A stretch of 46,153 bases of DNA from a virus. How positions within the stretch are numbered: the stretch's first letter is position 1; each line of letters begins with the position of its first letter. The stretch spans positions 1-46,153 of IMG/VR virus record IMGVR_UViG_3300049460_000147. One strand, 5' to 3'. The notes beneath the pieces were generated by a model. It worked only from the letters and a program-made list of their open reading frames with translations. It did not search any database and was not told where the DNA came from. Below are positions 1-6,471 of the stretch, in pieces. The position numbers and the translations under genes were made by a program.

Positions 1-330
1 GCGTTCGCGGTTCGTTGCGTTTGCTTATAGCGGCGGCGCAATCTAGTGAGCCACATCACATGCGGCAATGCGCTCGACCCTGGAATTTGGGCCCCGGTTG
101 GCGCATCAATGGTCGATTGCGGCTGTCGCCCTCGTGAATGACCACGCTGCTTGCAAGTCGCCCTCCGGGTTCTCCCAGATCGACCAGCATGGCCATACAT
201 GAAAGCGCTTTATTCCGCCTTTCCCAGGAACTATTGCCGCCTATGCCTGAGATAGTGGAAATGTTCTGGGTTTGGCGGAATTATTAGCCGCCCGGATGTA
301 CTCTGCGGCGCCGACCGCCGCGTGACGGCT
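1..330. other. Gene-free left edge with structured DNA
   Basis: I see no convincing gene here. Short open frames exist on both strands, but none has a good ribosome site or a recognisable product. The segment lies downstream of the leftward early operon, where a lambda-like phage would place late-promoter and antitermination signals. It contains a long imperfect hairpin, listed separately. A gene starting beyond the left edge cannot be excluded. Confidence 0.4.
212..281. other. Long imperfect hairpin
   Basis: An 8-bp arm ATTCCGCC (212-219) pairs with GGCGGAAT (274-281). A symmetrical TTT/TTT internal loop follows, then CCCAG (223-227) pairs with CTGGG (266-270), and GAAC with GTTC continues inward. 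No T-run follows on either strand, so it is not a simple intrinsic terminator. It may be an RNA structure in the late leader; its function is unknown. Confidence 0.4.
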
Positions 331-432
331 TTATTCTTCGCTTTCCAACTGATCCGCCAGGTTCAGCAGTGTCTGTGTCGCGCCCATCGAGACCGTCGCC
401 CAGAACATCGCCCATGCTGTCCAAGGGTTCAT
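331..432 (-). CDS. Small hydrophobic protein (33 aa)
   Basis: A 33-residue frame starts MNPWTAWAMFWATVSMG and ends in an acidic tail (ADQLESEE). The first 25 residues could form one membrane helix. Its ATG shares one base with the TAA of the upstream gene (TAATG), which suggests translational coupling and supports the start. I do not recognise a family. It is the last gene of the leftward series before the left edge, and could be a holin-like or other small membrane protein. Confidence 0.5.
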   Translation of the reverse strand: MNPWTAWAMFWATVSMGATQTLLNLADQLESEE

Positions 433-650
433 TAATGATGCACCTCAAATAGCGCCATCGCCGCCTCAGACGGGCTCAGCCCGACCTCGTGATACCCACG
501 CAGGCGGCACAGCGTCGAATCGCTTGGCGCCCATCTCCGCGTGATGTAGCCAGCGTCAAAAGCCGAGTCGACCGTTGAGCGCGTCCATTCGAACAGAATC
601 GCCTGTTCGCGCTCGCTCATGTCATCCGCTGCTATCAAACCGATGTGCAT
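432..650 (-). CDS. Hypothetical phage protein (72 aa)
   Basis: A 72-residue acidic-to-neutral protein with no domain I recognise. It overlaps the end of the upstream gene by 16 bases and is coupled to the next gene by TAATG. An internal ATG (MSEREQ, at base 620) is an alternative start; neither site has a strong Shine-Dalgarno sequence. The position downstream of the Q-like gene suggests expression late in the early transcript. Confidence 0.55.
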   Translation of the reverse strand: MHIGLIAADDMSEREQAILFEWTRSTVDSAFDAGYITRRWAPSDSTLCRLRGYHEVGLSPSEAAMALFEVHH

Positions 651-913
651 GGCATCTCGAACAGGGATTCAGCAGCTTTTCGTGCGGCGCTCCAGCGCTT
701 TGGCTGGGACTCTTCAGCCAAAAATTCTTCGAGCGGCTTGTGTTTCTTCGGTGTCTCTACTGCGCGCGGCAACTCAGGCACGGGCCGATTTCCGATCGAA
801 GACAACTCTCGCCTCGTCATCCTCTTGCCGGACGCCTCTGCGCGCTTCTTCTCCAAAGCGGCCAAAGGATCACCGTAACAGTAATCCGCGTCATGGACAT
901 TGGGGAAGCGCAT
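635..913 (-). CDS. Hypothetical basic protein (92 aa)
   Basis: A charged protein (MRFPNVHDADYCYGDP...) rich in Lys, Arg and Glu, with no recognised domain. A longer frame upstream would run through the terminator hairpin at 925-950, so I chose the ATG at 913, just after that terminator. The gene would therefore be read only when transcription passes the terminator, as expected if the nearby Q-like protein is an antiterminator. Confidence 0.55.
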   Translation of the reverse strand: MRFPNVHDADYCYGDPLAALEKKRAEASGKRMTRRELSSIGNRPVPELPRAVETPKKHKPLEEFLAEESQPKRWSAARKAAESLFEMPCTSV

Positions 914-924
914 GGGAGACTCGG

Positions 925-950
925 AAAAAAGAAAACCCGCTCTAGGCGGG
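925..950 (-). terminator. Intrinsic terminator, leftward
   Basis: Read on the minus strand, CCCGC - CTAGA - GCGGG is followed directly by TTTTCTTTTTT. The hairpin overlaps the TAG stop of the gene ending at 942. It separates that gene from the three small genes to its left and is a natural candidate for a Q-dependent terminator. Confidence 0.8.
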
Positions 951-1259
951 CTCGGCTTGCGTTTCGTGCGGACGCAACTTCTCTGCCCCAATTGTCGCAG
1001 GATTCGTCGCACTATCAAGTTTCTCTTGTCGCACTTTCCATGTGTACAGCGTCGACTCACCGCGGACCGCGTGCGGCGGATAGCGATTCACGGTCCCCAT
1101 TGCCACGAGTTCATCCATTACGCGAAGCACGCCACGTCTGATGGCATGCCGTGTGCGACCGATCGCATCCGGTGCGACGTAATTGATGACTTCTCGCATC
1201 TTGAAGCCGCGACCAGGGTATGCCGCCATCAGGTCAAGAACCTCTTTCGCGTATTTCAT
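942..1259 (-). CDS. Small winged-helix-like protein (105 aa)
   Basis: Starts MKYAKEVLDLMAAYPGRGF and continues with a helix-rich stretch (REVINYVAP, RHAIRRGVLRVMDELVAMGTV) that reads like a small winged-helix DNA-binding fold. The ATG at 1259 overlaps the upstream TGA (ATGA) and has AAAGGTG 5 to 7 bases before it, so the longer upstream extension is unlikely. It follows the Q-like gene directly and may be a co-regulator. No named family assigned. Confidence 0.6.
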   Translation of the reverse strand: MKYAKEVLDLMAAYPGRGFKMREVINYVAPDAIGRTRHAIRRGVLRVMDELVAMGTVNRYPPHAVRGESTLYTWKVRQEKLDSATNPATIGAEKLRPHETQAEPA

Positions 1260-1591
1260 CGGAACACCTTTTCTACTCGACGCTTCACGCACGCCAACAC
1301 AGTTTCGTAAGCGGCGGTCGATATTTCGAGCTTGCTTGCTGCGGTGGGGACGCCCTTAGTTCGCCCGTATTGATGCGGTGACAGGTATTCGGCCTGCAAC
1401 ACTTTTCGCTCAATGCGGATAGCGGTATCGAACACTTTCTGAACGCGCTTGGCGTTTTCCTCGTGAATAGGGACCGGCGCCACGTCCTCGTCGAATAGCA
1501 CGATTGCGCTCACGCCCCAAGGCAGAATTGCACCGCCCTGGTTACACCAGCGGCTCCAGTTCTTAAGCTCGTGATCCACCCAATCATTCAT
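1256..1591 (-). CDS. Q-like antitermination protein
   Basis: An 111-residue protein whose layout fits the phage antitermination Q family (PF06530). It has an N-terminal segment LKNWSRWCNQGG near residue 7, then an acidic stretch (DEDVAPVPIHEENAKRV) and a helical half ending in an HTH-like region (TAASKLEISTAAYETVLACVKRRVEKVF). In lambdoid phages Q lets RNA polymerase pass the late terminator. Here the gene lies near the end of the leftward early operon, one gene before a strong terminator, which matches that role. The start is the ATG of MNDWVD; an upstream in-frame ATG lies within the likely promoter. Confidence 0.65.
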   Translation of the reverse strand: MNDWVDHELKNWSRWCNQGGAILPWGVSAIVLFDEDVAPVPIHEENAKRVQKVFDTAIRIERKVLQAEYLSPHQYGRTKGVPTAASKLEISTAAYETVLACVKRRVEKVFR

Positions 1592-1630
1592 GGCAACCCC
1601 GCACAAAGTTATTGGAATGAAACTGCGACA

Positions 1631-1659
1631 ATTATAAAGCAAAGTTCAGTAGTCCTCAC
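1631..1659 (-). promoter_or_regulatory. Possible promoter for the Q-like gene
   Basis: On the minus strand a perfect TATAAT lies at 1636-1631, about 40 bases before the Q-like start. The matching -35 position (TGAGGA at 1658-1653) is poor. The 105-base gap between genes, unusual in this tightly packed operon, supports a regulatory role. This is a weak call. Confidence 0.3.
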
Positions 1660-1696
1660 GGCGTAGATGTGATAAACGCGCGTGAGGGCAACACTT

Positions 1697-1915
1697 TCAG
1701 TCCTTCTCAAATCCCGTCACGCCATACATGTGAATCGGCTCGACTACCTCAGCCTCTCTACGCCCCGGCGCATCTCGATACTTCCTCTCGTGGCATGGGA
1801 CGTCTACTGGCTTGCGTGCGTTCATGGTGATGCCGGGCGGCTTGCGCCTCGTCATCCACAGGGCGAATAGCAGGGCGACGATTGCTCCGGCGCAGAAGCT
1901 TGCTATGTGGGTCAT
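1697..1915 (-). CDS. Small membrane protein (72 aa)
   Basis: An N-terminal hydrophobic helix (IASFCAGAIVALLFALWM, residues 4-21) is followed by RRK and a hydrophilic tail of about 50 residues. This predicts an inner-membrane protein with its tail in the cytoplasm. The start overlaps the stop of the upstream gene. The family is unknown to me; small proteins of this form are common in phage early operons. Confidence 0.6.
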   Translation of the reverse strand: MTHIASFCAGAIVALLFALWMTRRKPPGITMNARKPVDVPCHERKYRDAPGRREAEVVEPIHMYGVTGFEKD

Positions 1916-2319
1916 TTGGTGCCTCGTACGGCGTCGATAGCGGCATCCGCATCGGCTTTTTCATTCGTGTATCCGCACAATTGCTCTTCTTCGAGGAAGT
2001 AGCCGTTTCCATCGCATAGCCAGCGATACCGCTCCGCGTCATCCTCCGCCGCATTGCACCGGCCCAGCATCGTTCCGAAGAATTCCCGCGCTTCCGGGTA
2101 ATCCATCCCCTCAAATCCCGCCGCATCAAGCGCAGCGACGAGCGGATAGACGTGCTCCGACCAATTCAACGTCTGCAACCCGATGATGCTATTGCGGATT
2201 ACGTTGATTGATCCAAGCGCCTCCCGCAACGCTCGCACCTCGGCGATAAGGGCTTTGACTTCTGATAGGTGAGTGACGCCGGCATTAGCCAGTCGTTCCA
2301 TTGCGTCGATGTCGATCAT
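1912..2319 (-). CDS. Hypothetical protein with AERYRWL module
   Basis: A 135-residue acidic protein. The first half is helical (coiled-coil-like LIAEVRALREAL). The second half has the signature DDAERYRWLCDG and ends ADADAAIDAVRG. A similar AERYRWL ... ASIDAA arrangement occurs in the plus-strand gene at 25648-26064, so the two probably share a module. GGAGGCAGC directly precedes the ATG. Function unknown. Confidence 0.65.
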   Translation of the reverse strand: MIDIDAMERLANAGVTHLSEVKALIAEVRALREALGSINVIRNSIIGLQTLNWSEHVYPLVAALDAAGFEGMDYPEAREFFGTMLGRCNAAEDDAERYRWLCDGNGYFLEEEQLCGYTNEKADADAAIDAVRGTK

Positions 2320-2501
2320 GCTGCCTCCAGGATGCCCATGTTGATTAGCGCGGCATCCGATAGATGCGACAGGTCTTGATACCCGCGCGCCTTAAAATCC
2401 GATACCTGATCGCGATTCACCCATTGCACGTCGATGCGATCAAAGGAACACATCAGGATCTTCCCGGATGCCTTAATGGCAGTGAGTTGTTCTATCGTCA
2501 T
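2316..2501 (-). CDS. Hypothetical small protein (61 aa)
   Basis: A 61-residue protein (MTIEQLTAIKASGKIL...) ending ILEAA. Its last codons form the ribosome-binding site GGAGGCAGC of the next gene, with an ATGA overlap. Its own start is preceded by AAGGAGG within the end of the methyltransferase region. No family recognised. Confidence 0.55.
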   Translation of the reverse strand: MTIEQLTAIKASGKILMCSFDRIDVQWVNRDQVSDFKARGYQDLSHLSDAALINMGILEAA

Positions 2502-2503
2502 GG

Positions 2504-3709
2504 TTATGCAGCCTCCTTAAAAGATTCCGGCTCGCCGAGCAAGCGTGACAATTGCGACTGCAGCTTGGAGCGCCACAACTCCGTTTCCGGCTTGACGGAG
2601 CTGGTGATTCCGGGATTCGTCCACCAGATAGGCCATCCCATCAGCCAGCATGTGAACGCCGGGTTCAGTCGCCGGCGCAAGGTCCGGGCGGTCGGCGACA
2701 ATTCCTTGCCATCGATCGTCGAGTGGACCGGGTGCAAAGATGTCGTCAACACCTGGCGTCCCAGCAGCCCATTCACTTCCACGTTGTCCAGTGTCGTCGC
2801 GCCGTCCTTGTAATCCCGCACCGTCGGCGTGGCCCATGAGCAAGCTTGACCCGCCAGCACCAGCCCATGACCATTCCCGTGGGTGGGCGCCATCTTCGTC
2901 GTGCGATTGCTGTTCTCGCTGCTCGTCGGTGTCGCCCATTGCGCCGCGGCAAGTGCCAGCGTCGGCCGCACTGCTGCATTTGGCGAATCGCTCCGGTTCG
3001 TGCGCTCCATTGCATTCGCATCCGGAGTCGCCCACATTTCCGACATCTCGTTGAGATTCGATACACCGTGCCCGCGGGCTCGCATCACCGCAATCTGTTC
3101 CGGCGTCTTGCCGCCCACTGCATCGTGAGCCTGGGGCGTCGCCCACGCGCCAGGCAAGACAGAACCATCGTTCCCGCTGGTGACTTGCACCGACGTCGGA
3201 CGCGCGAATATGCGTCCACTCCGCATTCCACCCGCGGTCGGCCAATTCTCCCAGGACTCGGGAGGCCGCGCGTTCGTCGAGCTCGCCTTCGGTTTCGTCC
3301 ACAACGGAGGCGGTGGCAGAAGCGATGCCTGAGACGTTCTCCAGAATGAGGAACCGCGCACCGCAAGCATCGGCGATGTCTGCGACGTTGAAGAAGAGAC
3401 CTGACCGCCTACCGTTGAGTCCTGCACGCTTGCCGGCGACTGAAAGGTCTTGACACGGAAATCCCGCAATGACGCAATCCACGCGTCCGCGCCATGCTGC
3501 GCCGTCGAACGTGACAAGGTCAGACCAGACAGGCGCTTCATCGAGCGCTCCCGTTTCCATAAGCGCGACAAGTTGGCCGGCTGCACTGGCTTCCCGCTCC
3601 ACGTAACAAACGGTTCGATGCTCGAATCCGATGTGCTTGAATGCGGCGCGGACACCTTCTCCGAGCATTCCGATGCCGGCACACAATTCGATGGAATGTA
3701 AAGCCACAT
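2504..3709 (-). CDS. Overlapping frame: WATP-repeat / LNP..WLMGWP protein
   Basis: A 401-codon frame offset by one base from the methyltransferase, starting at an ATG four bases after the methyltransferase GTG and sharing its AGGAGG. Its product has SSFWRTSQASL, WPTAGGMRSGRI, four WATP units followed by a short variable stretch, and LNPAFTCWLMGWPIWWT near the C-terminus. From memory this combination is a recurring phage protein family found next to C5 methyltransferases; that recollection needs checking. The WATP units are the same DNA as the GDA units of the methyltransferase. It may be a true overlapping gene or a conserved shadow. Confidence 0.35.
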   Translation of the reverse strand: MWLYIPSNCVPASECSEKVSAPHSSTSDSSIEPFVTWSGKPVQPANLSRLWKRERSMKRLSGLTLSRSTAQHGADAWIASLRDFRVKTFQSPASVQDSTVGGQVSSSTSQTSPMLAVRGSSFWRTSQASLLPPPPLWTKPKASSTNARPPESWENWPTAGGMRSGRIFARPTSVQVTSGNDGSVLPGAWATPQAHDAVGGKTPEQIAVMRARGHGVSNLNEMSEMWATPDANAMERTNRSDSPNAAVRPTLALAAAQWATPTSSENSNRTTKMAPTHGNGHGLVLAGQACSWATPTVRDYKDGATTLDNVEVNGLLGRQVLTTSLHPVHSTIDGKELSPTARTLRRRLNPAFTCWLMGWPIWWTNPGITSSVKPETELWRSKLQSQLSRLLGEPESFKEAA

Positions 3710-3713
3710 TCAC
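2517..3713 (-). CDS. C5-cytosine DNA methyltransferase
   Basis: A 398-residue member of the Dcm family. Motif I is ELCAGIGMLGEG (residues 9-20). Motif IV is GFPCQDLSVAGK, with the catalytic Cys in PCQ. Motif VI is ENVSG, motif VIII QRERWF, and motif X GNGVVALQAAVAI near the C-terminus. Between VIII and X lies a Gly/Asp/Ala-rich segment with repeated GDA/GDT/GHAD units in the target-recognition position. It would methylate cytosines in phage DNA and protect it from host restriction. Translation seems to begin at a GTG overlapping the previous stop, after AGGAGG. A second long frame covers the same DNA. Confidence 0.9.
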   Translation of the reverse strand: MNVALHSIELCAGIGMLGEGVRAAFKHIGFEHRTVCYVEREASAAGQLVALMETGALDEAPVWSDLVTFDGAAWRGRVDCVIAGFPCQDLSVAGKRAGLNGRRSGLFFNVADIADACGARFLILENVSGIASATASVVDETEGELDERAASRVLGELADRGWNAEWTHIRASDVGASHQRERWFCLAWRVGDAPGSRCSGRQDAGTDCGDASPRARCIESQRDVGNVGDSGCECNGAHEPERFAKCSSAADAGTCRGAMGDTDEQREQQSHDEDGAHPREWSWAGAGGSSLLMGHADGAGLQGRRDDTGQRGSEWAAGTPGVDDIFAPGPLDDRWQGIVADRPDLAPATEPGVHMLADGMAYLVDESRNHQLRQAGNGVVALQAAVAIVTLARRAGIF

Positions 3714-4147
3714 ACTACCTCCTCTTCTTGTTCTTCAATCCCAAGCTCGCGCTTCGTCTGCGCAAGCAAATCGGCTTCTGTGCCGTACCGCCGTTCAAAC
3801 TCTTCCGGGCCCGCGTGGTACGCAATTCCCCATGAACCGAGGCGATGATGCAAGGCGCACAGCGGGATCACGTCCATATGACTAGAGCGCTGCCCGCCGC
3901 CAGCCAGGAACCGCGGGTGATGCAGTTCGGCCGGCGACTCGCCTAATCCCTCGTTGCGGCAAACAACACAAGTCAGCGCCGCCGTCGCCGCCATATGCGC
4001 CTTCTCAGCCTTGTTCGCAGCGGGGCGCCCCTTCCGCTTAATCCCCCCCGACCTCAACTCTGATCGCCAGTCGGGTTGGTCGGTCGGTGAGCTTTTCCAG
4101 GAGCCGCGCGACATGGGCGTCTTTCGTTGCAATGGCGTCCTTTTCAC
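3710..4147 (-). CDS. Ref-like RecA-dependent nuclease (HNH type)
   Basis: A 145-residue protein with a basic N-terminus (KRTPLQRKTPMSRG), a CVVC zinc pair near residue 75, AELHHP, then IPLCALHHR and YHAGPEEFERRYGTEADLL. This order matches the P1 Ref family (RecA-dependent nuclease), which cuts DNA at RecA-made displacement loops. The GTG at 4147 overlaps the upstream TGA (GTGA) and has GGGTGG before it, so I prefer it to the longer frame. The C-terminus is very acidic. Confidence 0.75.
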   Translation of the reverse strand: MKRTPLQRKTPMSRGSWKSSPTDQPDWRSELRSGGIKRKGRPAANKAEKAHMAATAALTCVVCRNEGLGESPAELHHPRFLAGGGQRSSHMDVIPLCALHHRLGSWGIAYHAGPEEFERRYGTEADLLAQTKRELGIEEQEEEVV

Positions 4148-4275
4148 AGCCACCCCAGCTTGCTTGCGACTGCCAGCCCAATGAACACAACCCACATGCC
4201 GAACGCCACATGTTTAGAGGCGCATCGCATAAAGCAGATCGTCGCAAGGATTGAGAAGTACATTCCGCTGGTCAT
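4144..4275 (-). CDS. Small membrane protein (43 aa)
   Basis: A 43-residue frame with two hydrophobic stretches (MYFSILATICFM and HVAFGMWVVFIGLAVAS). It starts at an ATG that overlaps the upstream stop (ATGA) and ends in GTGA with the Ref-like gene, so it sits exactly in the coupled chain. No family recognised. Confidence 0.55.
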   Translation of the reverse strand: MTSGMYFSILATICFMRCASKHVAFGMWVVFIGLAVASKLGWL

Positions 4276-4718
4276 TTCAGTCCCCGCGCAACACGCCACT
4301 TGATCCACGGTCCGCGAATCTGTGCATGGAACCGATCGGCGGCATCCGTATGCCAATCCAGTTCCGACCGGCTTTCGATCTCGCAGACTTCGCGGATGAC
4401 CGTTGCCGCGGTCTCATCGCTCTCGCAAGCATCCTCAAGCGAGAATTGATGCGTCAGAAACTTCCAGAATTCCGGGTCGGCGCAAAGCATCCCCGCCAGC
4501 TTCGCCAGCGCACCGCCTTTCGGCTTCTCCGGTTCCGGCTCGCGTTTCTCGAAGTCGGCAACAAGCGGGGCGATTGCGACGGGCATGTCGATCTGCCCGA
4601 ACATTTCGAAGAACTGCGCACGGAAACGCGGATCGATGTCGATCTGGACGCGCAGCGTGCCATCGGCCATTTCCTTCATCGCGCGTCTCGTGCCGCTGAT
4701 TGCGATTACGTCACTCAT
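4272..4718 (-). CDS. Hypothetical phage protein (148 aa)
   Basis: A 148-residue soluble protein beginning MSDVIAISGTRRAMKEMADG, with PRFRAQFFEMFGQIDMPVAI in the middle and acidic stretches after it. The ATG at 4718 overlaps the upstream stop (ATGA), which rules out the slightly longer frame. It resembles hypothetical proteins I associate with Burkholderia phages; no function can be given. Confidence 0.65.
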   Translation of the reverse strand: MSDVIAISGTRRAMKEMADGTLRVQIDIDPRFRAQFFEMFGQIDMPVAIAPLVADFEKREPEPEKPKGGALAKLAGMLCADPEFWKFLTHQFSLEDACESDETAATVIREVCEIESRSELDWHTDAADRFHAQIRGPWIKWRVARGLK

Positions 4719-4945
4719 TCCATGCACTCCGTTAAACCGCGCCACTTAATGTTTTGATCGACCAGCATCATCCCGAACTTGTCGCGCCAGTGACGCCCAT
4801 CCCAGATCACGAACCAGTCATACGTGAACCCACCGTCGTATATCTCGCTTTCGTAAGTTCCGACGCGAACCGGCCTTGTTTCTGGCGGATACCAGTCGGT
4901 GAGGGCTACCCACTCACCGTCGATGATTCGGACGTCGTTGATCAC
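4715..4945 (-). CDS. Hypothetical protein, DUF551-like (76 aa)
   Basis: A short Trp/Tyr-rich protein with DWYPPETRPVRVGTYE and VIWDGRHWRDKF, a pattern like DUF551-type phage proteins (W-x-P ... P-V ... W-x-G). It begins at a GTG that overlaps the previous TGA (GTGA), preceded by AAAGGTCAA. The frame can be extended upstream, but that would double-cover the neighbouring gene. Function unknown. Confidence 0.6.
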   Translation of the reverse strand: MINDVRIIDGEWVALTDWYPPETRPVRVGTYESEIYDGGFTYDWFVIWDGRHWRDKFGMMLVDQNIKWRGLTECME

Positions 4946-5277
4946 TTGACCTTTCCTCCAGCCGCCACAATTGCAGCGCGCACCGCATCTGCCTTTTCCT
5001 TCGGCACCTCGACGGAAAGAAACTCGGTCGTTTGTTGCTTGCGCCACTTGCTGAAAAATGCGCTCAGGGGGCTCGTCTTCTCGGACCCTTCCGCTTGATC
5101 CCACACGTAACCGCCGTCGACCTTCACTGCGTCCGTGTCGGCGAACGTGTCTTCATGAGCGTCCATGCCGAGCGAATTCCCATTAACGATGTAGCATTGG
5201 TCTTCGAACGCCCACTCACCCCAGTACGCATCGTCATGAAGGAAGGCCTTCCATTCCGCCCCAGTGGTCTTGATCAC
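4942..5277 (-). CDS. Hypothetical protein (111 aa)
   Basis: A 111-residue protein (MIKTTGAEWKAFLHDDAYWG...) with an acidic middle and a C-terminal helix (VPKEKADAVRAAIVAAGGKVK). It begins at a GTG overlapping the upstream TGA, with AAGGCAGC before it. Two-gene coupling on both sides makes the assignment firm as a coding region; I recognise no domain. Confidence 0.6.
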   Translation of the reverse strand: MIKTTGAEWKAFLHDDAYWGEWAFEDQCYIVNGNSLGMDAHEDTFADTDAVKVDGGYVWDQAEGSEKTSPLSAFFSKWRKQQTTEFLSVEVPKEKADAVRAAIVAAGGKVK

Positions 5278-5684
5278 GCTGCCTTCTCCGTGTTGTTTTT
5301 CGTGTAGACCGAGCCAGGCTGACCGGGCTCGTTGCTATTGGTGCAAGCCAGATCGTGGTTGCTCGCCTTCGGACAACGCTTGTTTCCGCATTTCGGGCAG
5401 AGAATCATTCGAGTGCCGCTTAGTGGGAATCCGCCGCGCGTCGTTTTGCCTTTGATGCACTCATGGCACCAACAAGGCGGCTCGTCATACAGCCCAAGTT
5501 CCTCGGCGTTCTGCGTCATCCGTTCAAGCGCTTGTGCCGCCAGAGCGCGGCGCTGTGCGTCTTGCAGGATGCGAGCGAATTTGTCGGTTCCGCAGAAAAT
5601 CCCAGACGACTGCATGATGTCGACCATTTCACGGTGACTCATGCCAGTGACGAGTTGAGTGGGTTCTTTGGGTTGGGTTTTCAT
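5274..5684 (-). CDS. Zinc-binding hypothetical protein (136 aa)
   Basis: The N-terminal half is helical (HREMVDIMQSSGIFCGTDKFARI). The C-terminal half has two cysteine sets, CWCHEC and CPKCGNKRCPKA followed by NHDLACTNSNEPGQPGS, which should bind zinc. The CPKCGNKRCPxA...CTxSNEPGQ signature is one I associate with a widespread phage family of unknown function. Coupled at both ends by overlapping start/stop codons. Confidence 0.7.
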   Translation of the reverse strand: MKTQPKEPTQLVTGMSHREMVDIMQSSGIFCGTDKFARILQDAQRRALAAQALERMTQNAEELGLYDEPPCWCHECIKGKTTRGGFPLSGTRMILCPKCGNKRCPKASNHDLACTNSNEPGQPGSVYTKNNTEKAA

Positions 5685-5944
5685 GCCGTCACCTCGTCTT
5701 TCACTTCGTCATGCAGCGGAGCGCCATTGATCGGGCGGAGATACCGATCTTCAATGCAGATTTCCGTCGTCCACACTTCCTTCCCCGAAAGCTGCATCGT
5801 GCAATGGATGGGCGTCTTGCTTTTGCAGTGCCACGTCGGGCTATCAATTCCGACAATGGCGCCCGCGCGCAGCACTTCGACAATGACGCCTTCATTGACG
5901 CAATCCGATGAGAGATATGCCAAATCACCAGGTTTGCAGTTCAT
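5681..5944 (-). CDS. Hypothetical phage protein (87 aa)
   Basis: An 87-residue protein beginning MNCKPGDLAYLSSDCVNEG and continuing with alternating hydrophobic residues, suggestive of a small beta-rich (SH3-like) fold. The PGDLAY...G.IVEVL pattern is frequent in phage hypothetical proteins. GGAGGCTGC precedes the ATG, which overlaps the upstream TGA. Function unknown. Confidence 0.65.
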   Translation of the reverse strand: MNCKPGDLAYLSSDCVNEGVIVEVLRAGAIVGIDSPTWHCKSKTPIHCTMQLSGKEVWTTEICIEDRYLRPINGAPLHDEVKDEVTA

Positions 5945-6471
5945 GCAGCCTCCTTGTCATCCCAAAGATGGTTGTAGACGCGTCCCTTCATCGTCGGGAC
6001 TTCTATCGGCTTCACTTCACCAGCAGCTATGGAAAACGGATTTGAGGTCTTTGATTTGCGCTGTCGAATCTTCTTCGGGTACGACGCATTTTCGCCCGCT
6101 CCAAGACCTAAAATTGGCGTCATGGCGGCGTAATGGCCGCTCGGTCGATAGCCCGCGATATGCCAGTGAGACCGCATGCGAGACATGATTTGACGTACAT
6201 TGGAACGAGTGCACCCGAGAGCGTCCGCTATCTCCTGGCAGGACATGGGTTTGCGCTGAAGAACCGACACTATGGACGCCCAGCCAGGCTTTTGATGCTT
6301 TGCGCCTTCGGGACGACGAAGTCCGAGTTCTACCCATTTAGTGTCGATTGACTTGCGCGTGTGCATCGGGAGAAGCTTGCAGAGTTCGGCGGAAGAAACA
6401 TTGGCGTCTCGCGCGAATGCTTCGCGCAAGATTCTGTATTCGCAAGTGGTCCACGGGTTCTGTTGCTTCAT
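5941..6471 (-). CDS. Predicted DNA-binding protein (176 aa)
   Basis: Two DNA-binding-like parts. Residues 5-55 read as a SANT/Myb-like segment (WTTCEYRILREAF ... TRKSIDTKWVELGLRR). Residues 75-115 are a helix-turn-helix with a wing (MSCQEIADALGCTRSNVRQIMSRM). The C-terminus is basic and disordered. GGAGGCAGC precedes the ATG at 6471, which overlaps the upstream stop; the longer start at 6492 is unlikely. It probably regulates phage or host genes. Confidence 0.65.
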   Translation of the reverse strand: MKQQNPWTTCEYRILREAFARDANVSSAELCKLLPMHTRKSIDTKWVELGLRRPEGAKHQKPGWASIVSVLQRKPMSCQEIADALGCTRSNVRQIMSRMRSHWHIAGYRPSGHYAAMTPILGLGAGENASYPKKIRQRKSKTSNPFSIAAGEVKPIEVPTMKGRVYNHLWDDKEAA

